Of a DNA stretch of 32,571 nucleotides, positions 1-6,149 are shown in pieces (the first letter of the stretch is position 1; each line of letters opens with the position of its first letter). This stretch comes from Candidatus Nomurabacteria bacterium. GTDB taxonomy: Bacteria > Patescibacteriota > Minisyncoccia > Phycocordibacterales > UBA9973. A model generated the notes under the pieces. That model was not told the origin of the DNA and ran no database searches. It saw nothing but the letters and a program-made list of their open reading frames with translations. The stretch lies in contig JAHFNO010000018.1 in the NCBI GenBank assembly GCA_023267275.1, forward strand, positions 1 through 32,571, in the 5' to 3' direction. The position numbers and the translations under genes are program-made.

Positions 1-1
1 C

Positions 2-57
2 TCCTGTGGCTTGTTCATTCCATCATCGTATCATGACGAGGTGAACAAGATACAGGA
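2..57. repeat. Long imperfect inverted repeat at window edge
   Basis: Arms 2-17 and 42-57 match at 14 of 16 positions (TCCTGTggCTTGTTCA against its partner). A second hairpin follows at 71-88 (CGCGACC-TTAC-GGTCGCG, perfect 7-bp stem). The left arm resembles the GTTCTTGTG-type low-complexity tracts found after several genes in this window (5097-5133, 16380-16460, 23960-24000). Function unknown. Confidence 0.5.
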
Positions 58-110
58 ACTCGCTGCATCACGCGACCTTACGGTCGCGGTATTGGTTGGA
101 AGCCCGGGCG

Positions 111-149
111 TAATAAAAAAGCACACTCTTTATTTTAAGGTGTGCTTTT
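111..149 (-). terminator. Terminator of the receiver-like gene
   Basis: Perfect 10-bp stem AAAAGCACAC (117-126) / GTGTGCTTTT (140-149). On the minus strand it is followed by a T-rich run, and it lies about 30 nt past the stop of the minus-strand gene ending at 181. The A/T-rich arms let it work in both directions. Confidence 0.7.
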
Positions 150-180
150 GTGAAAAATTATTTTTTCTGAGCTAATACAA

Positions 181-867
181 TCATGGTGCAACCGACAACT
201 CTTTCAGAAAGTTTACTAATTCTGAAAAATCATTCTTTTTCGATATTACCCCGGCAAAATAGGTACTTCCTTTTGTCAGCATGAATTGTTCCGAATACAG
301 TTCATCTGAAAATAAATACACTTTTTTATCATGCTCGGTAACTTTGCTGTTTAACTTCGTACTTTGTGCAACTGCGTAACCACCTTCACCAGTGGAATCT
401 GAATCATCATATTCCTTATCGGTAATGATTACATCCGGCTGCCAATCACGCATCTTTTTGGTTACTGCTAATATTGAATGAACAACATATTCGATTTCAA
501 GATTCAAATCAAGAAACTTAACAATCAACTGTATTTTTGCAATGTCAGCGTAAGTTTTCTGGCCGATAAGTACTTTTTTTGTCTTGCCCATACTTTTTGC
601 AAAATAACCTGCATGAACAAAAGAATCATCATAGTTAGCAAGTCCGAATCCTTTCTTTTCAAGAATCAGTTTCATTGTTGTATCGCAATATCTTCCTGGA
701 ATAACGTCGTCACTGCGCCGTTCCTCGAAAGTTCCGTTATCAAGTAATAATTGAAGATTTTTTGGATCTTCCGGACCAAATTCTTCAACTGATCCGATAT
801 CAACGCATATCCTTCCGTCTGAATGACGGGAAATAATAAGTAAACTACAACTGGTAATTGTTTGCAT
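181..867 (-). CDS. Receiver-like (CheY-fold) domain protein, degenerate
   Basis: The protein is 228 aa if it starts at the ATG at 867. The frame stays open to a TTG at 1005, but those extra 46 codons look non-coding and contain a 34-bp palindrome, so the shorter form is preferred; neither start has a good ribosome-binding site. The C-terminal half alternates strand and helix like a response-regulator receiver: VLIGQK, then QPDVIITDKE with an Asp in the phospho-acceptor position (about residue 150), a VYLFSDE strand, a Lys (MLTKGS), and a final amphipathic helix. The acidic pair that normally follows strand 1 is absent (IGQKT instead), so phosphorylation is doubtful. The N-terminal 90 residues match nothing I know. 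No kinase is nearby. The fold call is inference; membership in an unrelated Rossmann-like family is possible. Confidence 0.5.
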   Translation of the reverse strand: MQTITSCSLLIISRHSDGRICVDIGSVEEFGPEDPKNLQLLLDNGTFEERRSDDVIPGRYCDTTMKLILEKKGFGLANYDDSFVHAGYFAKSMGKTKKVLIGQKTYADIAKIQLIVKFLDLNLEIEYVVHSILAVTKKMRDWQPDVIITDKEYDDSDSTGEGGYAVAQSTKLNSKVTEHDKKVYLFSDELYSEQFMLTKGSTYFAGVISKKNDFSELVNFLKELSVAP

Positions 868-940
868 TTTGGTTATTTTTTTGTGAATGAACGATGATCT
901 TTCTCTGCCAAACAACGAATCATTCGCGGTCTGGATGGAG

Positions 941-974
941 AGGGTAAATGTACACTTGTGTATACATTTACCCT
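941..974. promoter_or_regulatory. 34-bp palindrome upstream of receiver-like gene, probable operator
   Basis: Arms of 15 nt (941-955 and 960-974) match at 14 positions around a TTGT centre. The core ACACTTGTGTATAC at 952-965 differs by one base from ACACATTGTGTATAC in the operator of toxin-antitoxin module 1 (8350-8364). It lies 74-107 nt before the preferred start of the minus-strand gene. An operator is more likely than a terminator because no T-run follows on either strand. Confidence 0.45.
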
Positions 975-1312
975 GATTGATTTTTACTTTCTTCAACACA
1001 CTCAAGTGTATTCCATGAAAAGAGGGTGTTATACTCCTTAACAGTTTTACCCGTCAGTTTTTATACTGGATGATCGCCAGATCCATTTCATTAGGTAGAA
1101 ATCTCATGCTCTACTTGTACTTCGAGGTGGATTTCTTTTGATGGGAATAAAATGGCACAATGGACTATTTTTGTAATCCAAAGTATTTCACCTAAATCAA
1201 TGTACCTTTGATTCCTGTATATACTACCACTATTTTTATATAAAGTCAATAAATACTTAACTAATTAAATACCTATTTTATAAGGATATTAGTTATAATT
1301 TTATATAAAGTG
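975..1312. other. Intergenic, no gene seen
   Basis: Divergent spacer between the receiver-like gene and the first TrmB gene. It has no convincing ORF. The right third (about 1200-1312) is very AT-rich with several TATAAA/TATAAT-like strings and probably holds promoters for both directions. Confidence 0.5.
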
Positions 1313-1341
1313 TTGACAAATTTTCGACAAAATGAGAGAAT
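1313..1341 (+). promoter_or_regulatory. Promoter of TrmB-type regulator 1
   Basis: TTGACA at 1313-1318, 17-nt spacer, GAGAAT at 1336-1341. The consensus -35 is followed by a TTTTCGACA block (1321-1329). In reverse complement this gives TGTCGAAAA, and GTCGAAAA also occurs in front of the second TrmB gene (13781-13788), so it may be an autoregulatory site. Confidence 0.5.
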
Positions 1342-1348
1342 CAATACT

Positions 1349-1374
1349 GGATCCTGAAATAAATTCAGGATGAC
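1349..1374. repeat. Dispersed quasi-palindrome, copy 1
   Basis: Perfect 8-bp arms ATCCTGAA (1351-1358) and TTCAGGAT (1364-1371) with an AT loop, flanked by GG and GAC as in the other copies (5828-5852, 6150-6174, 9959-9983, 22747-22797). It lies in the 5' untranslated region of the TrmB-type gene, between promoter and ATG. Confidence 0.75.
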
Positions 1375-1397
1375 CCCCAAAACTTATACATACCTCT

Positions 1398-2168
1398 ATG
1401 TTTGAAGAACTGCTGAAAAAATTGGATTTGAATGAAAAGGAACGCCTGGTATATCAGACGATCATTGAAAATGGGAAGCTTTCAACTGCCCGCATATCTA
1501 GAACAACCAAAATCAATCGCACTACAGTCTATAGTGTATGCAGCGAACTCAAAAAGAAAGGATTGATTCATGAAGGTATCGGGGAAAAGATCGCCTATTG
1601 GAGCCCGCAAGAGGGGAGCGATCTTGACCGAGTGGTGGCGCGCGAGCGCGAAGCGCTCGCGCAAAAAGAAGAAACCATCAAAGACCTCCAAGAAGCGTTG
1701 AAAAACATGCCGGGTTCAAAAACATTTTCGATTCCCAAAATTCGTTATATAGAAGAAGATGAATTGGAATCATATCTGCATGAAGCCAGTCCAAAATGGA
1801 ACGAGAGTCTGCTCGGAAGTAAAGAAACAACCTGGTGGGGATTCCAATCGCATGAATTTGTAGAACACTATGAAAAATGGATTGTTTGGTATTGGAAACA
1901 CACTCCAAAGACTATTGACTTGAAACTTTTTTCCAATGACTCGACGATCGAAAAGCACATGATTGAGCAAAAGCTCGCTCGAAGAAATATTCGATTCTGG
2001 GAGAGCGGTAAAGACGGGAAACATGATTTCACCGGCACTCTTTGGGTCACCGGCGATTACATCACCATGATTCAAACAGCTGAGCGCCCATTCTATCTGG
2101 TAGAAATTCATGATGCCGTACTCGCGCACAATATGCGCGAAGTGTTTCGAAAATTGTGGGGTGAATAA
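1398..2168 (+). CDS. TrmB-family winged-helix transcriptional regulator 1
   Basis: 256 aa. The N-terminal 70 residues form a winged helix: LNEKERLVYQTIIENGKLST, then ARISRTTKINRTTVYSVCSELKKKG as helix-turn-helix, then a wing (IAYWSPQ). A charged coiled-coil linker follows (about 76-105). The C-terminal half (about 115-256) resembles the effector-sensing region of TrmB-like proteins common in archaea and Patescibacteria. It probably binds DNA as a dimer, with a small-molecule signal I cannot name. The linker carries a perfect 10-bp GC hairpin at 1640-1662. It is monocistronic: its own promoter is at 1313 and a terminator follows the stop directly. A second TrmB-type gene is at 13814. The DNA-binding call is solid; targets are unknown. 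Confidence 0.8.
   Translation: MFEELLKKLDLNEKERLVYQTIIENGKLSTARISRTTKINRTTVYSVCSELKKKGLIHEGIGEKIAYWSPQEGSDLDRVVAREREALAQKEETIKDLQEALKNMPGSKTFSIPKIRYIEEDELESYLHEASPKWNESLLGSKETTWWGFQSHEFVEHYEKWIVWYWKHTPKTIDLKLFSNDSTIEKHMIEQKLARRNIRFWESGKDGKHDFTGTLWVTGDYITMIQTAERPFYLVEIHDAVLAHNMREVFRKLWGE
1640..1662. repeat. GC-rich hairpin inside TrmB-type gene 1
   Basis: GCGCGAGCGC (1640-1649), loop GAA, GCGCTCGCGC (1653-1662): a perfect 10-bp stem. It encodes AREREALA at the junction between the winged helix and the coiled coil. It is far more GC-rich than its surroundings. Confidence 0.8.
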
Positions 2169-2169
2169 T

Positions 2170-2193
2170 AAAACTCTCCATCTGGAGAGTTTT
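2170..2193. terminator. Bidirectional terminator between TrmB-type gene 1 and RhuM-Doc gene
   Basis: Perfect 10-bp stem AAAACTCTCC (2170-2179) / GGAGAGTTTT (2184-2193), loop ATCT. It starts 2 nt after the TrmB-type stop and ends 2 nt before the stop of the convergent minus-strand gene, so it can serve both. Confidence 0.85.
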
Positions 2194-2194
2194 A

Positions 2195-3190
2195 TTATTT
2201 TATCAACTGCGTTACGAGTGCGATCATCTGATCTTTTTCCTTCGGATCACTTGCGGCAATGAGAAGGGCGAGGGCAGTCAGCGCGTTGTCGTTGATTTTC
2301 TTTTCGCCGTTCTTTTTCATGAGTGCTTTATGCTTTTTGAGAAAGAGAATAAACAGAAATGCGGCAGTACGTTTGTTGCCATCGATGAGTGGGTGATCTT
2401 TGATGACAAAATAGAGGAGGTGTGCCGCACGTTCTTCAACACTCTTGTACAGAGCATGTCCGCCAAATGACTGATGAATGTTTCCAATAACACCACGTAA
2501 GCCATTTTCTCGTTCAACTCCAAACAGTTCGCTGGCATCACCGTGCCTCATAAGATCATTTTTAAGAAGGGTGATTGATTCAATGACTTCTTCGTAAGTA
2601 AATGAAACGAGGCGCGCAGTTCCGCTTGCAAGCGGAACTGCGCCCGAATCAAATTCATTAAGCAAGGCAAAAGAATTCGCATAATCACGAATGATAGAGA
2701 GTAAGCTTGCCATTTCATCCTGTTCCAAGTATTTGCGTGAAGCGACAGATTGAATAAATCCGACAGTTTTTTCCAATTCTTTAAGCGTGTTATATTTTGA
2801 TTCTGCAAGCGCCTTACGATTAAGAACATACCCATGCAGTAAATAATCACGGAGTGTTTCTGTCGCCCAGATACGGAAGGCAGTGGCTTGCTTGGAATTG
2901 ACGCGGTAACCGACAGACAGAATGACATCTAGATCGTAGTAATTAACGGGTTTATCTGAATTTGCAATGTGCATTTTTTGCACATTGCTTTTTTGTTTTA
3001 ATTCACCAGAATCAAAAATATTCTTTAAATGCTTGGTTATTACAGAACGTTCCACGCCAAAAAGCATAGCCATTTCAGCCTGTGTCGCCCACATGGTCTC
3101 ACGCTCAAATTGTGCGCGGAGCTTGACCACACCTTTTGGCCCGCGATAGATTACGAGTTCTTGTTCATTTTTTTCTAAATTATTTTTCAC
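2195..3190 (-). CDS. RhuM-Doc fusion protein (Fic/Doc superfamily)
   Basis: 331 aa. Residues about 10-180 match the RhuM-type (virulence protein RhuM family) region: FERETMWATQAEMAMLFGVERSVITKHLKNIF is helix-turn-helix-like, followed by YYDLDVILSVGYRVNS and FRIWATETLRDYLLHGYVLN. Residues about 200-331 are a Fic/Doc fold with the signature HPLIDGNKR (H266, D270, N272, K273, R274). Doc-type loops with Lys before Arg are known as kinases of EF-Tu, while Fic loops with Gly transfer AMP; the Lys here favours the Doc reading (inference). No separate antitoxin gene adjoins it, so the HTH half may restrain or regulate the toxin half. A 30-bp perfect palindrome (2614-2643) encodes the linker between the halves. 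Confidence 0.85.
   Translation of the reverse strand: MKNNLEKNEQELVIYRGPKGVVKLRAQFERETMWATQAEMAMLFGVERSVITKHLKNIFDSGELKQKSNVQKMHIANSDKPVNYYDLDVILSVGYRVNSKQATAFRIWATETLRDYLLHGYVLNRKALAESKYNTLKELEKTVGFIQSVASRKYLEQDEMASLLSIIRDYANSFALLNEFDSGAVPLASGTARLVSFTYEEVIESITLLKNDLMRHGDASELFGVERENGLRGVIGNIHQSFGGHALYKSVEERAAHLLYFVIKDHPLIDGNKRTAAFLFILFLKKHKALMKKNGEKKINDNALTALALLIAASDPKEKDQMIALVTQLIK
2614..2643. repeat. 30-bp perfect palindrome in RhuM-Doc linker
   Basis: Arms 2614-2628 and 2629-2643 are exact reverse complements (15 bp, no spacer). On the coding strand it specifies residues about 183-192 (GAVPLASGTA), exactly between the RhuM and Doc domains. Confidence 0.85.
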
Positions 3191-3223
3191 AAATAAAGTA
3201 TATCACGCAAGCACTAGCAAATA

Positions 3224-3253
3224 AAAAAGCCGCATTGTATGATGTGGCTTTTT
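3224..3253 (-). terminator. Terminator after the small unknown gene (3268-3603)
   Basis: Stem 3224-3235 / 3242-3253 with one mismatch (AAAAAGCCGCAT against ATGTGGCTTTTT). On the minus strand it ends in TTTTTTAT. It lies 15 nt past the stop at 3268 and upstream of the RhuM-Doc start at 3190, so it separates the two transcripts. Confidence 0.75.
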
Positions 3254-3267
3254 GTTTTTTTACAAAC

Positions 3268-3603
3268 TTAGATTAATTTTTCCTTTTTCTCGTGAAGCTC
3301 CTTTATTATTGGATGTTTTTTAGGAAAAACCTGGATTGCAATTGGTAATAGTTGTTCTATATCCTTCGCTTTTTGAGCATTCCTTATTTGCTCTTTGAAA
3401 GCACGTACAAGGCGAAAGCATGTTGTATCTCGAACTTTACCAACTTCAAAATGATTCACTTGATCTTCTTTAACTTCTTCGAGAAGTTTATTTACTCGAT
3501 CAAGCTGAGCTGCTACATCGTGAGGTGAAAAATTTGCTTGAGTTTGTTCTTCGACATCCCTAAGGATATCAAGGTGCTGACTTGAAAGAAATTTGAGGCT
3601 CAT
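3268..3603 (-). CDS. Uncharacterised small acidic/helical protein
   Basis: 111 aa, not recognised. Predominantly helical and charged: HLDILRDVEEQTQANFSPHDVAAQLDRVNKLLEEVKEDQ at the N-terminus, a Cys-containing middle (DTTCFRLVRAFKEQI), and a basic end (KKHPIIKELHEKKEKLI). No signal peptide or membrane segment. It has its own terminator and lies 62 nt downstream of the exonuclease III stop, so it may be read from the xth promoter. Coding is supported by full-length openness and normal amino-acid composition. Confidence 0.6.
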   Translation of the reverse strand: MSLKFLSSQHLDILRDVEEQTQANFSPHDVAAQLDRVNKLLEEVKEDQVNHFEVGKVRDTTCFRLVRAFKEQIRNAQKAKDIEQLLPIAIQVFPKKHPIIKELHEKKEKLI

Positions 3604-3664
3604 TGCATATTGTTTTAAGCTTGAGACAAAATGAGTTTGTTTAATTAAAAGCCTAACAGAAAAG

Positions 3665-4432
3665 CTATTTCAATACAATAGAGATAGGGCAGTGGTCGGA
3701 GCCGTACCAATCAGAAAGAATTTTTGTACTTTGCACGCGAGGCATGAGTTTTGCTGAAGCAAGAAAATAATCGATGCGCCAGCCTACGTTTCGTTCGCGC
3801 GCATGTGTGAATTGATCCCAATACGTATACGCATCGGTTTGTGTAGGGTAAAAGTGACGAAAGACATCAGTAAATCCATGTGCGAGAAATTCATCGAGCC
3901 ATGCACGTTCCACTGGCAAAAATCCAACGTGCTTACTATTTTCTTTTGGGCGAGCGAGATCGATTTCTTCGTGAGCCACGTTTACATCACCACAAACAAG
4001 CACCGGAACTTTTTTTGCGAGCTTATCAGTAAATTCCAAAAATGCATCATAGAAATCAAGTTTGTACTGCAATTTTTCTGGAGCGCCACCGCCATTGGGG
4101 AAGTAGCAATTGATGAATACAAAATCTTTGAAATGGAGTACAAGTGTGCGACCCTGTTCGTCGAATCGAGGAATTCCCAGTCCGTATTCCACTTTGAGTG
4201 GTTCTTCTTTTGTGTACACTGCAACACCGCTGTAACCCTTTTTGTATGTTGAGATAGCAAAATAAGAATAGTAGCCGGAAATATGCACTGCATTGTCGGG
4301 CAATTGCGACGGGTCACACTTGGTTTCTTGAAAAGCTAAAATATCAGGTTTCTCCTTTTCAAAAAGAGGGAAGAATAGATTGTCGCGCAATGTTGCACGC
4401 AAGCCGTTCGTATTCCAAGAAATGATTTTCAT
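3665..4432 (-). CDS. xth: Exodeoxyribonuclease III (AP endonuclease, EEP family)
   Basis: 255 aa, the usual size for ExoIII. It cleaves DNA 5' to abasic sites and has 3'-5' exonuclease activity in base-excision repair. The EEP-fold catalytic set is all visible: N7 (SWNTNGLRA), E36 (QETK), Y110 (CYFPNG), D149 and N151 (GDVNVAH), D221 (WRIDY), and D246/H247 (GSDHCP). The start is the ATG at 4432, because homologous proteins begin at MKIISWNxNG; the 16 upstream in-frame codons (to 4480) are the promoter region. There is no Shine-Dalgarno site. TATACT sits 6 nt before the ATG, which fits a leaderless mRNA. Three GTATAC sites lie just upstream. Confidence 0.95.
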   Translation of the reverse strand: MKIISWNTNGLRATLRDNLFFPLFEKEKPDILAFQETKCDPSQLPDNAVHISGYYSYFAISTYKKGYSGVAVYTKEEPLKVEYGLGIPRFDEQGRTLVLHFKDFVFINCYFPNGGGAPEKLQYKLDFYDAFLEFTDKLAKKVPVLVCGDVNVAHEEIDLARPKENSKHVGFLPVERAWLDEFLAHGFTDVFRHFYPTQTDAYTYWDQFTHARERNVGWRIDYFLASAKLMPRVQSTKILSDWYGSDHCPISIVLK

Positions 4433-4439
4433 AGAGAAA

Positions 4440-4466
4440 GTATACAGTATTTTGTATACGGTATAC
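4440..4466 (-). promoter_or_regulatory. Promoter/operator region of xth with three GTATAC sites
   Basis: GTATAC occurs at 4440-4445, 4454-4459 and 4461-4466. Read on the minus strand, the first gives TATACT 6 nt before the ATG, a -10 box for a leaderless transcript; no good -35 is visible. GTATAC half sites also form the operators at 8346-8364 and 941-974, so a shared repressor is possible. Confidence 0.4.
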
Positions 4467-4483
4467 AGTATGAATTTCAAATA

Positions 4484-4512
4484 TTGACAATTAATTCAAA
4501 CAAACCTATAGT
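4484..4512 (+). promoter_or_regulatory. Strong consensus promoter of putative RNA gene
   Basis: TTGACA at 4484-4489, 17-nt spacer, TATAGT at 4507-4512. It points away from xth into a region with no credible protein gene. The expected start is near 4519. Confidence 0.65.
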
Positions 4513-4518
4513 CAATGC

Positions 4519-4835
4519 AATAAATTCTGATCTTTGACTTACTGGGAATGTAATTACAGAATATGTGCTAAAAAACACCATAGAAATGGTGGTGTGTCAT
4601 GTAACACGGTTTGCTGGTATATACACGATATGTACCTTTCTCTCTGAGAAAAAAAGCATTTGTCGGTTATCATTAAGACACTGTAACAACAAAAAACGTA
4701 GCTGTAATTACCTCCGGAAAATTGTTTTCCGGTTCGCGCCATTTGCAGGATCTCCACTGCAAAAAAATGGCACGCTTGTTAAAAGATTCGCTTTATTTGG
4801 CACCCCGGGGTTCACTAGGGGTGCCTTTTTTATTG
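4519..4835 (+). ncRNA. Putative structured non-coding RNA, about 317 nt
   Basis: It runs from a consensus promoter to a strong intrinsic terminator and contains no believable ORF. A 92-codon frame crosses it but runs through the terminator and has odd composition. Hairpins visible: ACACCAT/ATGGTGGTGT near 4575-4597, a perfect 8-bp CCGGAAAA-TTG-TTTTCCGG near 4714-4732, and a nested GCCATTT...AAATGGC stem near 4738-4773. It lacks the hallmarks I know for tmRNA (no tRNA-like ends), RNase P RNA and SRP RNA. The length suits a housekeeping RNA, so a divergent member of a known class is possible. Confidence 0.45.
4799..4835 (+). terminator. Intrinsic terminator of the 4519 transcript
   Basis: Perfect 8-bp stem GGCACCCC (4799-4806) / GGGGTGCC (4818-4825) followed by TTTTTTATT. 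Confidence 0.85.
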
Positions 4836-4840
4836 TAAAA

Positions 4841-4910
4841 TAAGGATATTTTTGAATTCTAAAAAAGAATTTTGAAAAATACTTGACAAAATTTTTATAG
4901 GGTGTATAGT
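4841..4910 (+). promoter_or_regulatory. Duplicated promoter module, copy A
   Basis: TTGACA at 4883-4888, 16-nt spacer, TATAGT at 4905-4910. The 51 bp from 4841 to 4891 match 8951-9001 at 45 positions without gaps, including an A/T-rich stretch that could act as an UP element. Copy B likewise drives a transcript without a clear gene. Confidence 0.7.
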
Positions 4911-4928
4911 ACTTTCAAATCTTCGAAC

Positions 4929-5039
4929 ATGAAAAAACGGTTCCCGCCACCAAAGAGTGGCCACAAACAGCAGCTCTGCGGAGCAAACAATAATTTATTT
5001 ATCATCGCCGGTAACCAGAAAAACCTGCTGAAAACGTAA
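4929..5039 (+). CDS. Possible 36-aa microprotein (or small RNA)
   Basis: The ATG at 4929 lies about 12 nt past the predicted start of the promoter-A transcript. The ORF has 36 codons, starts MKKRFPPPKSGHKQQL, is basic and Gln/Asn-rich, and stops 30 nt before a strong terminator. There is no Shine-Dalgarno site. The transcript would be about 180 nt and also folds locally (GCTC-TGCG-GAGC, GTGGCCAC), so a small RNA is just as likely. The leader 12-mer ATCTTCGAACAT (4919-4930) recurs at 19515-19526, directly after another -10 box. Confidence 0.35.
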   Translation: MKKRFPPPKSGHKQQLCGANNNLFIIAGNQKNLLKT

Positions 5040-5068
5040 AGAGGCCAGGCCAAAAAAAGATCAAAATT

Positions 5069-5096
5069 GAGCATCCAGATGGATGCTCTTTTTTCT
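5069..5096 (+). terminator. Intrinsic terminator of the promoter-A transcript
   Basis: Perfect 8-bp stem GAGCATCC (5069-5076) / GGATGCTC (5081-5088), loop AGAT, then TTTTTTC. Confidence 0.85.
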
Positions 5097-5134
5097 TGTT
5101 TATTGTTCTGGTGATTTAGTGTTCTTGTGGCTCC

Positions 5135-5791
5135 CTATTTCTTCTTCAAAAGCACTACGGCAAAATCGGTACTGTCCGGACCAAATGGTGTGTCGTGGTC
5201 GATGTGACGAATTTCAAAATCTTTTTCAAACAGCGATTGCAATTCTTTGTCAGAGAAAAAATGATAGTACACTCCGTCGCGTTCATATTCTCCCGAATCC
5301 ACCTCATTCGGATGCCAGGAAAAATAATTCTTTGTATTTTTTGAAAGGACGACAAGAAAAAAGAATCCTTCTTGCTTGAGCACGCATGCAGTTTCTAAAA
5401 CATATTTTGTAAAATCAGCAGGGAGGAGGTGGTGCAACAATCCAATATCTACAACTGCATCGAAACTTTGATCTTCAAGCGGAATATCGAGCACGCTTCC
5501 ATCTACAAAACGAAGTTCTTTTTCAAGACCTTTTTCGAGAATTTCATTGTTACCACGAATCACAAGTTCGGGGTTGTTTTCTAAACCAACTCCGCGAAAT
5601 CCCATTTCAGCAAGTTCGTACAAAAGTCGTCCACGGCCCGCACCCAAATCGAGAACAAGTGATCCATGGGGAAGATACAGACCGAGCTCGTGCGCACGTC
5701 GTGCAAACGGAATATTTGTCCACTGATCGGTGCCAGTGCGATATGCTTGTGCAAAAAAATTTTCTTGAGACTGATACATAGTCAAATACAT
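5135..5791 (-). CDS. Class I SAM-dependent methyltransferase
   Basis: 218 aa. Motif I is VLDLGAGRGRLLYEL (residues 46-60), binding S-adenosylmethionine. The acidic end of strand 2 is GVGLENN (about E74), motif II is FVDGSVLDIPLEDQSFDAVVDIGLLHHL, and a strand with LETACVLKQEGFFFLVV follows. This is the methyltransferase-11/25 fold; the substrate cannot be told. Two in-frame ATGs (5791 and 5779) are possible; the second (MYQSQENFF) is equally plausible, with no ribosome-binding site to decide. The gene is last in a minus-strand series after xerC/D-like and GIY-YIG genes, but the GIY-YIG repeats separate it from them. A GTTCTTGTG-type low-complexity tract lies at its 3' side. Confidence 0.85.
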   Translation of the reverse strand: MYLTMYQSQENFFAQAYRTGTDQWTNIPFARRAHELGLYLPHGSLVLDLGAGRGRLLYELAEMGFRGVGLENNPELVIRGNNEILEKGLEKELRFVDGSVLDIPLEDQSFDAVVDIGLLHHLLPADFTKYVLETACVLKQEGFFFLVVLSKNTKNYFSWHPNEVDSGEYERDGVYYHFFSDKELQSLFEKDFEIRHIDHDTPFGPDSTDFAVVLLKKK

Positions 5792-5827
5792 TTTACTACA
5801 AAAAATATATTCGTGATATGTATTCGG

Positions 5828-5852
5828 GTCATCCTGAACTTGTTTCAGGATC
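5828..5852. repeat. Dispersed quasi-palindrome, copy 2 (left end of GIY-YIG cassette)
   Basis: Arms ATCCTGAA and TTCAGGAT around a CTTGT centre, flanked by GTC and C. Exact reverse complement of 6150-6174. It overlaps the final codons (DPETSSG-stop) of the GIY-YIG gene. Confidence 0.85.
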
Positions 5853-6140
5853 TAATTCTAAATATAAATCTTTCCATTCAGGATTTTTTTCTTCAATTAA
5901 ATTTGTTTTCCAATTTCTATGCCATGTCTTTAACTGTTTTTCTCGCGAAATAGCTGCATACGCATTTTCACCTTCTTCAAAATATACAAGATTGTGAAGA
6001 TTGTATTTTTTAGTAAAACCCTCAACTAATCCTTGTTTATGCTCTTGTACTCGGCGCATCAAATTATTTGTAACCCCAATATAAAGAACTCCTCGTTTAT
6101 TGTTCGACATAATATAAACATAAAAATGTTTCTCATTCAT
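5829..6140 (-). CDS. Single-domain GIY-YIG endonuclease
   Basis: 103 aa, the standalone GIY-YIG (UPF0213/YhbQ-like) size. The motif is present: YVYIMSNNKRGVLYIGVTNN gives the Y...Y-I-G elements, LMRRVQEHK the catalytic Arg helix, KYNLHNLVYFE the third strand, and SREKQLKTWHRNWK a helix with the metal-binding Glu. The domain ends with NPEWKDLYLE; the final residues LDPETSSG are translated from the repeat at the cassette end. The start ATG at 6140 is 10 nt downstream of the other repeat copy. Members cleave DNA, but targets are mostly unknown. The tight bracketing by inverted repeats suggests a selfish element rather than a repair gene. Confidence 0.9.
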   Translation of the reverse strand: MNEKHFYVYIMSNNKRGVLYIGVTNNLMRRVQEHKQGLVEGFTKKYNLHNLVYFEEGENAYAAISREKQLKTWHRNWKTNLIEEKNPEWKDLYLELDPETSSG

Positions 6141-6149
6141 ACAATACTA

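Larger units (their letters stand above)
2..175 (+). other. Possible 3' end of a gene entering from the left (weak)
   Basis: Frame 2 is open from the window edge to a TAA at 173-175. Its first 35 or so codons read like protein (for example EVNKIQELAASRDLTVAVLV), but the last 20 run through a terminator hairpin and look non-coding. It may be a genuine C-terminus, a frameshifted remnant, or chance. No family recognised. The same DNA holds two hairpins (2-57 and 71-88), so a structured RNA end is an equally good reading. Confidence 0.2.

Noticed and set aside
868-1005. 46-codon extension of the receiver-like protein from a TTG
   Set aside because: It contains a 34-bp palindrome similar to a toxin-antitoxin operator and reads like non-coding DNA.
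4519-4835. tmRNA or RNase P RNA
   Set aside because: No tRNA-like ends or tag reading frame, and no recognisable conserved RNase P blocks.
4565-4843. 92-codon ORF between xth and promoter A
   Set aside because: It runs through a strong terminator, has Cys- and aromatic-rich, non-protein-like composition, and overlaps a better non-coding RNA interpretation.
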